NCBI GenBank assembly: GCA_963575745.1
Contig: CAUYUJ010021073.1
Coordinates: 1 to 64,000 of the forward strand
From: Prorocentrum cordatum
Taxonomy: Eukaryota > Sar > Dinophyceae > Prorocentrales > Prorocentraceae
Direction of reading: 5' to 3'
Length of the DNA: 64,000 nucleotides
The notes below the pieces were generated by a model. That model was not told the DNA's origin. It saw only the letters and a program-made list of their open reading frames with translations, and made no database searches. Positions 20,645 to 32,173 of this stretch are shown piece by piece (position 1 is the stretch's first letter; every line of letters starts with the position of its first letter). The position numbers were made by a program, and so were the translations under genes.

Positions 20645-23326
20645 TCAATCGGCAATGATGCCGAGGCTCTCGTAGTAGTCGGCGCTGCTGGAGCCGGCAA
20701 CCGCGGCGCCGCTCCCCCTCTTGCTGACGAGGTCGACGCGGTGGCGCGGGGCGTGTAGGACCACCGACATGAACATGGCCGCCGCAATTATCCCAGTGAA
20801 TGCATTGCCTCCGAGATCGCTCAGGAGCGCGTCAGCGGGAATCGCATGGACCCCTCGGCGGCGAAGGTCGCGCTGCAGATGTGCTCGAGAAAGTCCCCTG
20901 GGAAGCCCTGGAGGCGCAACATCTCGAAACCGAGCAACGGGCGGACGGCGTGGACAAAGGGCGGAAACAACATCATGCGACCGTGGGGAGTGAGGGTCGG
21001 GATGCTGTCGACGTCCTCGCTGTACCGCATGCGCTCGATGGATTGCGACGTGCCCAAGCACGTCAAGCCTGGCCGCTTGACCCCGTGCACCACGATGCCA
21101 TGCTTCTCACGGTCTGGCAGGTTGTCCACCCAGTCGCTCACCTTCGTCACGAACTTAGCATCTGCGGGGTGGACGCCATTCTTCTCGCACCACTTCCACA
21201 TTCTCGGCTTCCAATCCTTCTGCTGCTTCTCGAGGTTCTTGCTTTTAGTCGCAACAATGTCGCTGAATGCGCTCTGCAGCTTCTGCGAGCCCTCCTTCTC
21301 CAAGAACTTCCCAATGGGCTGCATGTTGTCCTTGCTGCCCAAGCCCTTGGCCTCGGACTGCCCCGTGCCATCGGCTCGATCCTCGACCTCCGAACAGATC
21401 CTGAGGCCACGAGCCTGAGGCCACGAGCCTCGAGCTTCGAACAGATCCCCGGGCCGCGAGCTACGAGCCACTTCAGAGCGCAATCTCGAGGCTACGAGCT
21501 TCGAACAGATCTGAATTTATCAGCTTCGCAGGGTTGGCGCTCGACCCCGCCCCATGGCCCTCCCCTGACCCGCCCTGCCATTTTCCCTTACCCCGCCTCC
21601 CCACCCCACTGCCTTTCACACGCATGCCTCGAAAATGCCGAGACGTCCTCGCCGAGAGGCGGAGGAGGGAGGGGGAAAGCTGGCGCGGAGATGCCGAGAG
21701 GCCCAGAGAGGCGTGGGATGCGCAACGGAATCACCGCGCAGCTGAGCACCCTGCCCACTTCACCATCCGGTTCGCCAGCGCGCGCGCCTGCTGCTTCGGC
21801 AAGTTGCACATGGCGACGTTCAAGGCCACGCCGAAGACGCGGACCCTCCGCTGGGGGACGCCGAACTCGACCGAAGAGAACTTGTCCGTCGCCACGACCA
21901 TGCCGATGCTGTCGAAGCCGTCGACCAAGTCCTGCAGGTGCTTCTCGCTGATGAGGTCCTCAGTGTTCTCGATGATCGCCGCGAACACGGGGTGCTCGCG
22001 CATGCTGCGAAGCATGGACTGGAAAGTTTCGCCAGAGGATCCTTTCCCCTCCTTCAGAATGTGCATGAGCAGATCCCCCTTGTTCTCGCAATTGAACATG
22101 CGGCTGAAGTTCTCGCACGAAAAGCCCCAGAACTCCAACAGCGGCCCCCTGTTGCCGTCGGGCACGGTGCAGCGGCCGCCATGAGCCACGCACTTAGCAT
22201 TGAGGCCCCCCAGATCCGCGACATCGGCGTAGACGTGCATGCCAGTGCCCTCGCCGGCGCACTCCTCCCGCCTGGTAGCCTTGAGACTCTTCTCGACGGC
22301 CATCAAGAAGAGCTGTTTCGCCTCGTCCTGAAGGGGCCCGTTCGGCAATAATGCATAATGCTCGTTATATGTTATATGTTATATGTTGTTATATGTTATA
22401 TGTTATATATTATATCGTATATCTGTTATATACTATAACAGTACATCTATAATATATAAAATATCAAATCTATAATATAAAAATATAAACATATAACATA
22501 TAAACATATAAATATAAACTATATAATATATAATATATATATATAATGCAGCGCACACTATACTCTGCATACTATAGAGTATGAAATTTATCACATGTAA
22601 TTTCTAAGTTAAAATGTAAACCATAGCATACAACATATCATATACCATATACAATATAGCAAAACATATACATATGTCATGTGTACATATGTAATATGTA
22701 ATATGTATATCATGTATTGCATAGTGGATGTCATACAACATATAATATGCACAATTTCTTTATTGATAAACTATTGTGTTACAGCTATGTGACCTAACAT
22801 GTGTAAATAGTGTATATATTGTATATATAAGATGATAATATGATAATATATAATATGTAATATGTAATATGTATAATAAATATGTATTATGTAATATGTA
22901 ATATGTAATATGTATTATGGTACGTATAACCTCTGAAGTGTCCCGATCCTTCTCGCAAGCATACACGTCGTAGACGCCGCCCGCCCCGATGTGCACGCAC
23001 GCGAGCTCGCAGCAGACGGTGGCCACGTTGGAGCCGCTGCAGCCACTGGCCACGGGCACAACGCCCATGCTGAGCAATCGGGCCTTGAGCTCTTCGCGGT
23101 CATCGCACACCATCCCCTCAAGCATCTTCCTGGTGGCCAGGACAATGGGGTCGGCGCGCTTCAGGCCCTCCGAGTCCGCGACCGCGCTCGGGTCAAAGCT
23201 CGGCATCCCCCGCTGGCACCTCGGCATCTTCGTCGGCGGCTCCTCCAGCGTCGGGGCCCCCACTCGCGCTGCGGCCTCGCCAGGGCTCGCACGCGGCGCG
23301 GCCTCGCCTGGCGAAGGGGTGGCCAT
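20645..23326 (-). CDS. Cytosine-C5 DNA methyltransferase (Dcm/Dnmt type), three exons
   Basis: Predicted to methylate cytosine C5 in DNA using S-adenosylmethionine. Exon 1 runs 23326-22931 from ATG to GAG|GTTATA. Exon 2 runs 22327-21750 from ttcag|GACGAG to GCAGG|GTGCTC. Exon 3 runs from 21400 (cctcag|GATCTG) to TGA at 20645. All three junction phases agree. Motifs in order: SAM loop ASGCSGSNVATV near residue 93-104, YACEKD 122-127, catalytic-loop GFSCENFSRMF with Cys ~203, IIENTEDL with Glu-Asn ~252-253, GVPQRRVRVFGVAL ~289-301, LRLQGFPGDF ~486-495 and the C-terminal GGNAFTG motif. About 560 residues, with a short target-recognition region. Oddities: the usual Pro before the catalytic Cys is Ser, and the LQGFP and GNAF segments lie in different frames, reconciled by one extra base in the CCCC run at 20851-20854 (sequence error, decay, or an unseen intron). 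The N-terminus has a duplicated ASPGEAA segment. Confidence 0.8.
21401..21749 (-). other. Methyltransferase intron 2, with repeats of the exon-3 start
   Basis: The coding-strand sequence GATCTGTTCG that opens exon 3 (21400-21391) is repeated inside the intron at 21447-21438 and 21511-21502, each followed by GAAGCTCG/GAGGTCG-like DNA. One upstream copy is also preceded by cag, so an alternative acceptor is possible. Confidence 0.55.
22328..22930 (-). other. Methyltransferase intron 1, AT-rich cryptic satellite
   Basis: 603 nt with GT-AG ends in coding orientation, made of ATATGTTATATGTTATAT, CATATAACAT and TAATATGTAATATG units. It contrasts sharply with the GC-rich exons on either side. Confidence 0.7.
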
Positions 23327-24430
23327 GTTGCGTCGATGCTCGACGCCGGCGCCGCCGAATGCAGACAGGCGGATGCACTCGCTCGGGCCTCAATGAGCCC
23401 ATGGACGGACCAGGGGATGCATGGACCAGGAAACGACATAAGAACATGGGATTGACATCCAAATTCCCCTGGCCTGTCGCGCCCCGCCCGGCGTTGCGTT
23501 GGGCACCGAGAACTGCGGCAATCAGAAACGCACCTAGACGCCGCCGACCCACAGATCACGCATCGCGTATCACATGCCAACCACAGGTGGGATGAACGTC
23601 GAATCGCAGCGGCAGAGGAAAACCGAACACAACGCGGTGATCCTCGGGGGCTCCAGTAGCATGCTCGGGAGAGCCCCCCCCATCGGGCCGCCGCCAGCCC
23701 TCTGGGCCACCCCCCTGTGAGCGAAGCCCTCCAATATGGAGGATGGCCCCAAGGCCGCCTCCAGGGCTGCGTAAAATGGCCTCAAGAGTGCTCCCATCAC
23801 CCGAGACGACCCCAACAAACTCCCCGGGGGCTCCACAGAGGGCCCCGAGAGAACCCCAACGCTCAAGCAATAAGCCAATATGCCACCATTATCCAATATG
23901 AAATATCAAAATATCAAATATTAAATACTCAAATATCAAAAATCAAAGATTCAAACATTAAATATTCAAATATTGCAGAATACAAAGCTGCAAGCGGGTT
24001 CTAGATCGCAGATATCAAAACTTTGACACATATCACATATTCAATATTCAACAATCATATTTCAAATTCAACATTCAATATTCATTATTCAATATTCAAC
24101 ATTCTATTCACATATCACATATCACACATTCAATATTCAATATTCAATATTCACATATTCACATATTCATTCTTCATTCACATATTACATATTCACATAC
24201 TCACATACTCACATATCACATATCACATATTCAACATTCAATATTCACATATTCACACATTCACATATCCACATATTCAACATTCACTATTCAATAGTCA
24301 CGTATCACATATCAAATTCTACATATCACATACTCACTATTCAATATTCAATATTCAATAATCAATATTCAATATTCAACATTCAATATTCAATATTCAC
24401 ATATCACATATCACATATCACATATCACAT
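23327..24430. repeat. Unassigned upstream DNA, then CATATTCAATATTCA repeat (23885-24430)
   Basis: 23327-23880 would be the 5' flank of the methyltransferase gene; I recognise no promoter element there. 23885-24430 is an AT-rich array of CATATTCAATATTCAACATTCA and CACATATCAC units. Confidence 0.7.
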
Positions 24431-25567
24431 GTTAGATGTCTCAAGACGGCGTCCACGGATGCGTAAGGCATAGGACATCCCGAGACTGTCCCGTTCCATC
24501 GTATGCCCGACCACAACTTCCCCGATCACAGCAACTCTCCCGGGCATCGCTCTTGGATGGGCAGGTGGGCTCGAGCGGGGGGGCATGCCCAATGGGGCGC
24601 GTGCGACCCCCATCTGTTACCTTGCATGGGGCGTCATTTGCAGAGGGGGGGCACGAGGCCGCGATGCCGGCCAGCGCCGATGGGGGTTGCGATGGGGGGG
24701 GCTCGTAAGAAAGCAAAGGAGGAGAATTGCCGCCGAGGTTTTTTTCTCAAAGGGTAGACTGCAGCCACCACGTGGCATGTAAAAGTTTCAACGGGAACAG
24801 CTGCAACACCCGAGGCCGCCCGCGCGGGGAGCCCCACTGGCGGCGGCAAGACCACTCCGCGCCAATCAGTGCGACGGCGCGCGGACCCCCCAGCCTCGGG
24901 CAATTGCGAGTCAAAATCGGGCAGAGCACCTCACTGCCCGCTCCTCCTCCTCCTCCTCCTCCTCCCCCCTCCAGCCCCCCCCCTCCTCCTCCTGCTTGTC
25001 CTCCCCCGACTCCTTTCCCACCCTTGTTCGGCCCCTGCCACTTTGTGTTCGGAGGCACGGCAAAGACGATGACAGGGGGGAGGAGGAGTAGAGGAGGAGG
25101 AGGAGGAGGAGGAGGAGGATGAGGAGGAGGAGGAAGAGGAGGAGGAGGAGGAGAGCGAAGGCGAGGAGGGTTACGGAGGGGGGCAGGAGCAGCTGGAGGA
25201 AAGAGGCCCCGCCTCCCGCCTGAGGGGCAGCATTGAAAATAGCCGCTTGACTGGCAGTGTTTCGAGACGAGAAAATCAGACACACGCACGCACGCACAAA
25301 TCACAAATGCGAAACACAAACTTTTGGAAGTCCGCTCTGAGTAGTCATTGGTCATTGGATCGGGGCCCGGCGGCGCGCTCCGCGCGCCAGGGTGGGCAAG
25401 CAAACGCCTGGCCCTCGGGGGCCCACCTCGTCGCCACGGCTGGACAGAACGCACGAAAAAACTCATGCGTTTGGGCCCCAGGAAGGGTCTGGCGACCCGT
25501 TTTGAGGTTGTGTGTTGATTTGTCGTCTACGATCGTCGGCTATGGCTCATGCACTACTCACTAATCA
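24431..25567. repeat. Spacer with an inverted TCC / GGA tract pair
   Basis: TCC-rich DNA at 24942-25020 is followed after about 60 bp by GGA-rich DNA at 25078-25160; the two could pair as a long imperfect hairpin. The flanks hold no supported gene. Confidence 0.6.
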
Positions 25568-26214
25568 CTAATCCACATCGGCTGTCTCCGCCCCCGCCGC
25601 CGCCGCCTTTCGGCCCTTCTTTGTGCGCGGAGGGGCGCTGGCGTCCCCGTCCACCTTCGCCGCCCTCTTCCTCGTGCCGCCCTTCTGCTTGCCCTCCTCG
25701 GGCGCCAGCGCCGGCGCGATGAACTCCTCCGCCGCGGTGATCACGTAGTCGGGCAGGACCCCCTTCAGCTTCTCATTGTTCACGCGGTGGGATTTGCGCA
25801 GTTGCTTCATGGCCTCCACCGCCTTTTTGTCGTCAGCCCCCTTCTCGAGCAGCGAGTGCACGCCCCAGCGGACTGTCATCGCCTGGCCCCTCGTGAGCGT
25901 CCGAGTGATTTCATCCATGACCCCCTCCGAGTGAGCCTTCACGTGCGAGGCGTGCCCAAAAGCACCGACGAACTCTTTCCACGTATGCAGGTGGCCCCCT
26001 AAGATCTTGTGCTTTGCCCGAGCGTTGTCGGTGACCTCCGGAGTGCATTTCTCCATGAAGCCCTCCCTCCCCACGTCCACGGTCACGGCGACTGCCTCGA
26101 GCTCCTCCATGGCGACGGTGATCGTGGCCAGGAGATGATCCATCACCGTCTTCAGCATGGACAGCGCCTCAGCACCGACGGTCGAAGACCATGCACCGTT
26201 GCATCGTGCATTCT
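25568..26214 (-). CDS. Terminal exon of an unknown helical protein with a basic C-terminal tail
   Basis: Minus-strand frame of about 215 codons, opening after ctcgag near 26214 (an in-frame stop lies at about 26229) and ending TAG at 25568. It reads ..LKTVMDHLLATITVAMEELE.., ..LGGHLHTWKEFVGAFGHASH.. and ..EAMKQLRKSHRVNNEKLKG.., mostly amphipathic helix. It ends in a Lys/Arg-rich tail (GTRKRAAKVDG, RTKKGRKAAAAG) that looks like a nuclear localisation signal. Codon and residue use are clearly protein-like and free of low complexity. I do not recognise a named domain. It resembles in style the helical C-terminal half of the 28-32 kb gene and could be its last exon: a phase-0 donor before that gene's apparent stop would join in frame. 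Equally it could be the end of a separate gene. Confidence 0.65.
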
Positions 26215-26467
26215 CGAGCCCCCATCCTTACCACGTTGCCCTCTGCTCTTAAAGGTGGGCCCGCGAAGGGCTTGAACAAGAACGCGTGTGTCGGGATTGA
26301 GGGTGGAGGCCGTGGCCAGAAGTGGAAACCCCACCTGCTCTCTAAGGCGCGCGGTGGCTTCGGGGGCCCTTTCATAACTACAACTCCTCGCAGACGCTCT
26401 CCCCACCCTCTCCCCTGGCCCCCTCTGAAATGCCGCGCGCAACCCCCATCCCCCCCTCCCGAAACAG
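26215..26467. other. Spacer or intron between the 25.6-kb exon and the composite repeat
   Basis: No motif recognised. If the 25.6-kb exon belongs to the 28-32 kb gene, this is the 3' end of their intron. Confidence 0.4.
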
Positions 26468-27675
26468 AACATGATGGACCCACGAACCCAGACAGGGACG
26501 TAGAACCGCATGCATGGAAACGTTTTCACGACACCGCATTGGGCGACGGGCACTTCCACGAGACACCCCGCGAAACATTCCACGAGACACGGGCGACCGT
26601 TTTCAACGTTTTCCTGGAAACATTCCACGAGACACCCCGCGAAACAGTCCACGAGACACCCCACGAAACATTCCACGACGACAGGCAACCACTCAACCAA
26701 GGCGGTGTGGTCGTGCTGGGGAGTGGTCGTGCTGGGGTGTGGTCGTGCTGGGGGGTGGTCGTGCTGGGGGGTGGTCGCGCTGGGGGGGTAGTCGTGCTGG
26801 GGGGTGATCGTGCTGGGGCGTGGTCGTGCTGGGGTGTGGTCGTGCTGGGGCGTGGTCGTGCTGGGGTGTGGTTGTGCTGTGGTGAGGTCGTGCTGGGGTG
26901 CGGTCGCGCTGGGTGATGGTATTGCTGTGGTGGGGTCGTGCTGGGGTGGGGTAATGCTGGGGTGTGGTTGTGCTGGGGTTGGTCGTGCTGGGGTGGGGTC
27001 GTGCTGGGGTGGGGTCGTGCTGGGGTGTGGTCGTGCTGGGGTATGGTTGTGCTGGTGTGCGTGCTATACGCTATACGCACTTACCACATACGCACATACC
27101 ACATACGCACATACGCACATACGCACATACGCACATACGCACATACCACATACCACATACGCACATACGACATACGCACATACCACATACGCACATACGA
27201 CATACGCACATACGCACATACCACATACGGCATACGCACATACCACATACGTACAAGCACATGGAGTCGTGCACCTGGAGAGGGTAAATCTACAGGCACA
27301 TACCACATACCACATACGTAAAAAACACACGGTTCGTGCACCTGGAGAAGGCAAATCTCTGGGGCGCAGATCCTTCAAGTTCTGCAAACCAAGCGACTCG
27401 CTCGAGACATCCTCGGTAACTCTGCTGAGCAATCGTTTCGGTCGAGACATCCTCAACACACGAAAGAGTGGCCCGCACCCTGCGATTCACCGATCGGGAT
27501 TTCCAAAACAAGCGTTACGCCTGAGACATCCTCATACTTTAATCCGCCGGCCCCCTCGATTCGACCTGGGTAGTTTTCAAGGAAAGAATCCGCCGGCCCA
27601 CCTCAATTGAGGCACCGGGGACAGGTTTACCATCCTAAAAGGGAACCCTGGGCCGGCGCCCTTTCCAGGAAAAAA
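26468..27675 (+). repeat. 1.1-kb composite dispersed repeat T, copy 1
   Basis: Four modules: (a) 26468-26700, 24-bp CACGAGACACCCCGCGAAAC units; (b) 26705-27060, GGTCGTGCTGGGGTGT 15-16-bp units; (c) 27060-27260, CACATACGCACATAC units; (d) 27265-27675, two 'gtgcacctggagagggcaaatct' and three 'gagacatcctc' motifs ending 'aaccctgggccggcgccctttcc'. The whole block recurs collinearly at 61808-62935. Confidence 0.85.
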
Positions 27676-27992
27676 CCCTGCGCAATACCCAGCAAGGGCC
27701 CCTGCAGCAAGGACCCTGAAATGCCTTGCGCGTGACCTTGCAATGCCCCGCGCAAGAAAAACTTGCAAAACCTCGGAATGACCTTGCAACCCCGCAAGCC
27801 CTCTCGGCCTAGGTCCCGAGGAATGCTCTGAGCGAAGGCGGCTAGTGGCCAGGGCGTCGAACCTGGGGCCCCGCCCATGGGCCAGGCCACTGATCGGGCT
27901 GAGGGGGATGGGGCCAGCGAGGGAAGGAGGAGGAGGGAGGGAGGAGGGAGCAGGAGGAGGAGGAGGGCTGATGAGGGGGACGAGGGAGAAGG

Positions 27993-28030
<38 letters not shown>

Positions 28031-28081
28031 AGGATGAGGAGGAAGCATGAGGAAGACGAGGGAGGAGGAGTGCGGGAAGAA
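27676..28081. repeat. CCTTGCAA-rich spacer and GGA tract
   Basis: 27676-27800 has several 'ccttgc' units. 27915-28075 is GGA-rich on plus, that is TCC on the coding strand, directly after the apparent stop of the 28-32 kb gene and before a 'ccctcag' at about 27902. A tiny 36-nt exon with a 'ccccag|gttcga' donor could lie at 27866-27901 but is not provable. Confidence 0.5.
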
Positions 28082-31000
28082 TTACGGCGACGCCGCTGAG
28101 GGCCGCACGGCTTCGTGCTGGTCGCGAACAAACTCGAAGACAGCAGCGCGGTGGCTCTCGTCCAAGGTGGGCGCCAATAACACGAGCCAATCCATGTCCT
28201 TGGCCTTCTCTGGCCCATCTGGGTAGAACCTCTTGTAGACCTTCTCCAGCGAGCTCAGCCACGTGCCCGAACGAGCAAGGGCGATGGCGTCAGAGACAAC
28301 CTTGTTGGCAACTGGGCCGCCGCCCGTCAGGCTCTTAGACAGCTCCACTAGCTTCGAGCGCCTGGTGGCGTCGGCATGGCAACGTGCCAAATCGCCAATG
28401 GCCTCTGCGGCTGCGAGTTCTTTCTTCGGGTGATCGGAACACCCTACCATCTGCTTGACCTGGAAGAGCTGGGAAAAGATCTGCTTGCAGACGGGCGAGA
28501 GCTTCTCGTCGAGGCCCTGGTCCCACTGGGTAGCAGTAACATGCGCAAAGAACTCCTGCGCGCTGGCCGACACCGCGTCCTTCACCTTCGCGTGCCGCGC
28601 CTGGGCAGCACTCCCGAAATTGAACCGAGCGAACCAGGGCTGCATCGCGGCCGAGACGTGATCATGGAGGCCGCCCAGTGTGTCAGCGTTACTAGCGATG
28701 GCCTTCAACGTACCGACCTTCTGCACGATGGCCGTCAATTGTGCCTCCTCCCCCCTGTTGGGGAAGAGTACCCCCACCTCCTGCACGGTGTCGAGGCACG
28801 ACTTCCACGCCCCCATCGCGTGGGAGAACTGCTTCATCGCGGTGATGTGCAGAAGCGACTCCTTGCCCAAGGCCTCCCTGAGAGCCTGGCCATCCTTGGT
28901 GTCGAGAAGGCTCGCGAACAACATCCCGAACTCGGCAGCTTTCGAGATGACCTCGCAATTGAGGATGGCCGCGGCGACGTCGACGTCGGTGTGCACCGCC
29001 GGAACACCGTCGTCATCTGCCTTCGCGTAGGCAGTGATGACGTCGGTGAAGAAGGTGCCGTACTGGTCCCTGATGGCATCCTGGGCAGCGCCGCACATGT
29101 TCAGAATCTGCCCGGTCTTCTGGACCACCCTCGTCCGCGCGTCGTCCTTGGCGTCCAGCAGCGCCCGGGCTAACTTGGGCACCTCGGCGCGGAGCAGCTG
29201 TAATTTGTCGCCTTGGAAAGCCTTCGGATCCACCGTCATCTTACTCAGGAGCTCCGAGAGGGTAGCCCAAGACGGGTTGCTCATTTCCTTCTCCACCTTC
29301 TGATGGATGAGCTCCTCCACCTTCTCCTCCAGGGCGTCGGGCAAATCGGAACACAGGAAAAAGCCAAGTGGGCGTGTGGAGGCGTCGTCAGCGTCCTTCC
29401 CAGTCAAGGCCATCTTCCAAGCGTCTCGCTGCTCCTCGCTGGACGTGTCCTCGCTGGGGTCTAGCGCTGAGACGAGCATGCGGCAGCCGTCGAGGAAGTC
29501 AGCGCTGATGGTTCCGGGGTGCGTGTGGTTCAGCGCCAGCAGGTGGACCATGGTCTCGTTGAATTTCACCAAGAGGTCCTTGCCGCCTGACCCGAGCTCC
29601 GCCTTGGAGACCCCGCGCAACGATGACGCGATGCACTGCTCTAAAGTGATCACCCTCAATCCGCTGGTCAGAGACCGTATGCTTGTGAGGGGGCGTTGCC
29701 TCAGCAATGGCGGGCCAGGCGGGCGCGGTTCAACCCCTGGGCCGCGCTGAGAGAGGCCCCGCCAGAACCCAATTGCCAATTGCCCAAATGCCCTCCCGAC
29801 CCCCACTTCGCCCAAGGCGGATGGGGGGGCGGCCGGGAATGAGGCGGCGAAGAGACGGACGGGGGGAAGGGGGGGGGGAGAGGAGAAGGAGGAGGAGGGC
29901 GATCGCCGAATAATAAAACTCCCCGCGGAAAGCAAGCGTCGGAAGCGGGGGCAACCATCGCCCCCCTGGCCCGGGCATCGACGGAGAGCGGCAGCTCAAT
30001 GAATTTGGCGAGGTCCGCGCACTCGTCGCCCAAACCCGCGTCGCCGGAGATGAGCCTGCCGAGCTGCCCCCCGCGGTTGAAAGCGAAGCAATCCTTCACG
30101 CTGAAGTGGAAGTTCCACGCCTTGAAGGCTTTCGGCACCTGAAAGCTGTCCCCGATCATGTCCGCGCGGGTGACATTCTCCTGGAACTTCACAACTTCGA
30201 ATTCCTCCTCCTTGCCGTGTAGAAAGGCCAGGCACCTCCAGACAGCGGCCACGTCATCCCTCATCTGATGCATGGCATCCTCTGCATTCTGCGGGTGGGG
30301 CTTCCTCTTCTTGATCTTCCACTGCATCTGGATGACCTTGGAGTGCAATTTCCGCAGGGTCGAAATGGCATCGCCGAGCCCGAGCTCCTGGGCACGGGGC
30401 GGGAGGAGAAGGCGACGCGCCCAGGGTGCGGGGGCAATGGGCGGCCCGGAAGCCCTGCCCGAAGACAAAACGTTGGGGGGCCCAGGGGGCCGTCGGGGCC
30501 AGGGCCCGACAGGCCGCGCGAAGCCCTCCAAGAGAAAGACGAAAAGAATGCGGGGAGGAAACGGAGGGGCGGGCCAGAGGGAGAGGAGAGAGTCGAGGTA
30601 ACGGAAGGGGAAGAGGAGAGGGGAGTGAATGAGCATGGCCCGCACAACTGCATTTTCAGCCCCAAGGGCGTCCTTCGAGCTCAGCATCTTGAAGCTGCTG
30701 GGGCTGGTGTCAACGCTCTGGAGCGGGCCATCTGGCTTGCTGATCTCCTTGAGGACGTCGCTGAACTCCGCATCGAGGGCGCCCTTGCCGATCTCCGCCA
30801 AGTACTTCTCCAGCTCCTCTGGGCATAGGTTCTCTGACGTCTTCAACTTGCTGGTCTTCGGTCCGCGGCCGCCCTCCTGCTGGCCATCGTCGTCGTCGGC
30901 CTTCCTCCTGCCCCCTGTCTGGGGCGCGGCCCCCGTCTCCCTCGCTGGCCGAGAGCCGCGTGGAGCACCTCCAGCGCTCGCCCTCCCAGCCTCCTGAGCC

Positions 31001-32173
31001 CGACCTCCCGCGCCACGAGGTCCCCTAGAAGACTGCGATGCCTCGGCCTTGGGCTCCTTCTTCTTCTTCGCCGGCTTCACCGGCGAGCCGAACAGGCCAG
31101 CGTGAGGGTCGTCCTCCTCGTCGCCGACGCTCGAATGGCGGCCGTCACGCATCTCGGCGTCATCGTCGTCGTCCTCCTCCCCGGTCTCCTCCGCCTTGGA
31201 CGCCTCCTGGATCTTCGCCATGATGTCGTCCGCTGTCATCGTCGACGCACTCGCGGGCGCCATCAACCTGTCGACCCCGCCCTGGTAAATACTCTGCTGC
31301 TGGCGCCTCGACGCCACCGCGGACCCGTCATCGAGGGTCGTTTCCTTCTCAATCCCTTCGACCTCGTCAATCTCCACGCCCCACTCCCCCTTGGGCCTCT
31401 TGCGGACCAAGCAGACCTTTTGCTTCTTGCCCTCGTACACCTGCGACACAACCTGGACGCCATCCTTTTCGGGAGTGCTGTTGAACACCTCCTCGTAGCG
31501 AGCCACTGTCATCGCCCTGAACTTCGTCTTGTTGTGGGTGTTGACTGCCTTCTTCAACTTCACGACAGTGTCCCGCTCCTTCTGCAGAACCTCCTGGAGG
31601 GTATCCTTGTTTTGCCCCCTCATGCGCATTTTGACCTTGCCAGCATTGACCAACTCGACAAATTTCTTCCTGGCGGCCAAGAACTCCTCCAAGAGGGCGC
31701 CCCCCTCCGAAGAGCGGCACTCCTGCTGAAACTTCGTGAGGCTGCCATACTCCTTGGCGAACCCAGCATAACGAAATGTGTTCCAGCATATCTTATCGTA
31801 GTCGCCCTCTGGCTCGAGCGGGGTGCCGTAGAGCCACGGGATGACGGGCGACGCGGAGCCCTCCCCGAACGCGATGCAGTTGACCGCGTGGCTGCCTCAA
31901 CTGGCGTCGGAAGCTACACCCGAAAGCAAATAGGGCCCGAGGCCCAATAAAGTCATCCAAGGGAACAGCGGGTTAAAGCATGGGCACGCGGGCCGCGAGG
32001 GCCCGAAGGACATGCCCTTGCCGCGCAAGGGGGCGAGATCAGAGAGCAAGGATTGCAGGTGTTTCCCGTGTGTCCCGGTGTCCTACGCGGCAAGCGCTGC
32101 ATACCTTGATGCACACGGGCGCCCAATTCTCGGCAACAACGCCGATGAAGCCGTCGTCTTTCGAGCTGGCAGC
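28082..32173 (-). CDS. Multi-exon gene, unknown dinoflagellate protein (>1000 residues)
   Basis: Exons on the minus strand: 32173-32105 (cccag|GCT to AAG|GTATGC, 23 codons); 31860-30649 (gag|GGC to GCA|GTTGTG, 404 codons, phase 0 at both ends); 30387 (gcccag|GAG) to about 29985; about 29699 to TAA at 28082. Exon 2 begins ..PVIPWLYGTPLEPEGDYDK.. and passes through a charged helix (..LQEVLQKERDTVVKLKK..). It then enters a disordered acidic/basic stretch with EEDDDDDAEM and KPAKKKKEPK. Exons 3 and 4 are long, soluble, mainly helical (..AEFGMLFASLLDTKDGQALR.., ..FSQLFQVKQMVGCSDHPKK..). No catalytic motif, signal peptide or membrane segment is visible and I recognise no family. The donor of intron 3 is unresolved (GC or other non-GT donor likely). 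Start exon not identified; the gene may begin further upstream (33.6 kb or beyond) and may continue into the exon at 25.6-26.2 kb. Confidence 0.7.
30388..30648 (-). other. Intron 2 of the 28-32 kb gene
   Basis: 261 nt, GT..AG, phase 0. It stays open in the coding frame and so hides in a naive translation. CT-rich after the donor, GC-rich near the acceptor. Confidence 0.6.

Noticed and set aside
20645-23326. Methyltransferase as part of a complete retrotransposon or restriction-modification system
   Set aside because: No reverse transcriptase, tyrosine recombinase, LTR or restriction endonuclease recognised in the flanks. The GIY-YIG-like gene is 11 kb away with an unrelated gene between.
28376-29173. 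265-codon plus-strand frame
   Set aside because: Antisense shadow of the well-formed minus-strand exon at 28082-29699. Similar plus-strand shadows lie over 30268-31950 and 20721-21951.
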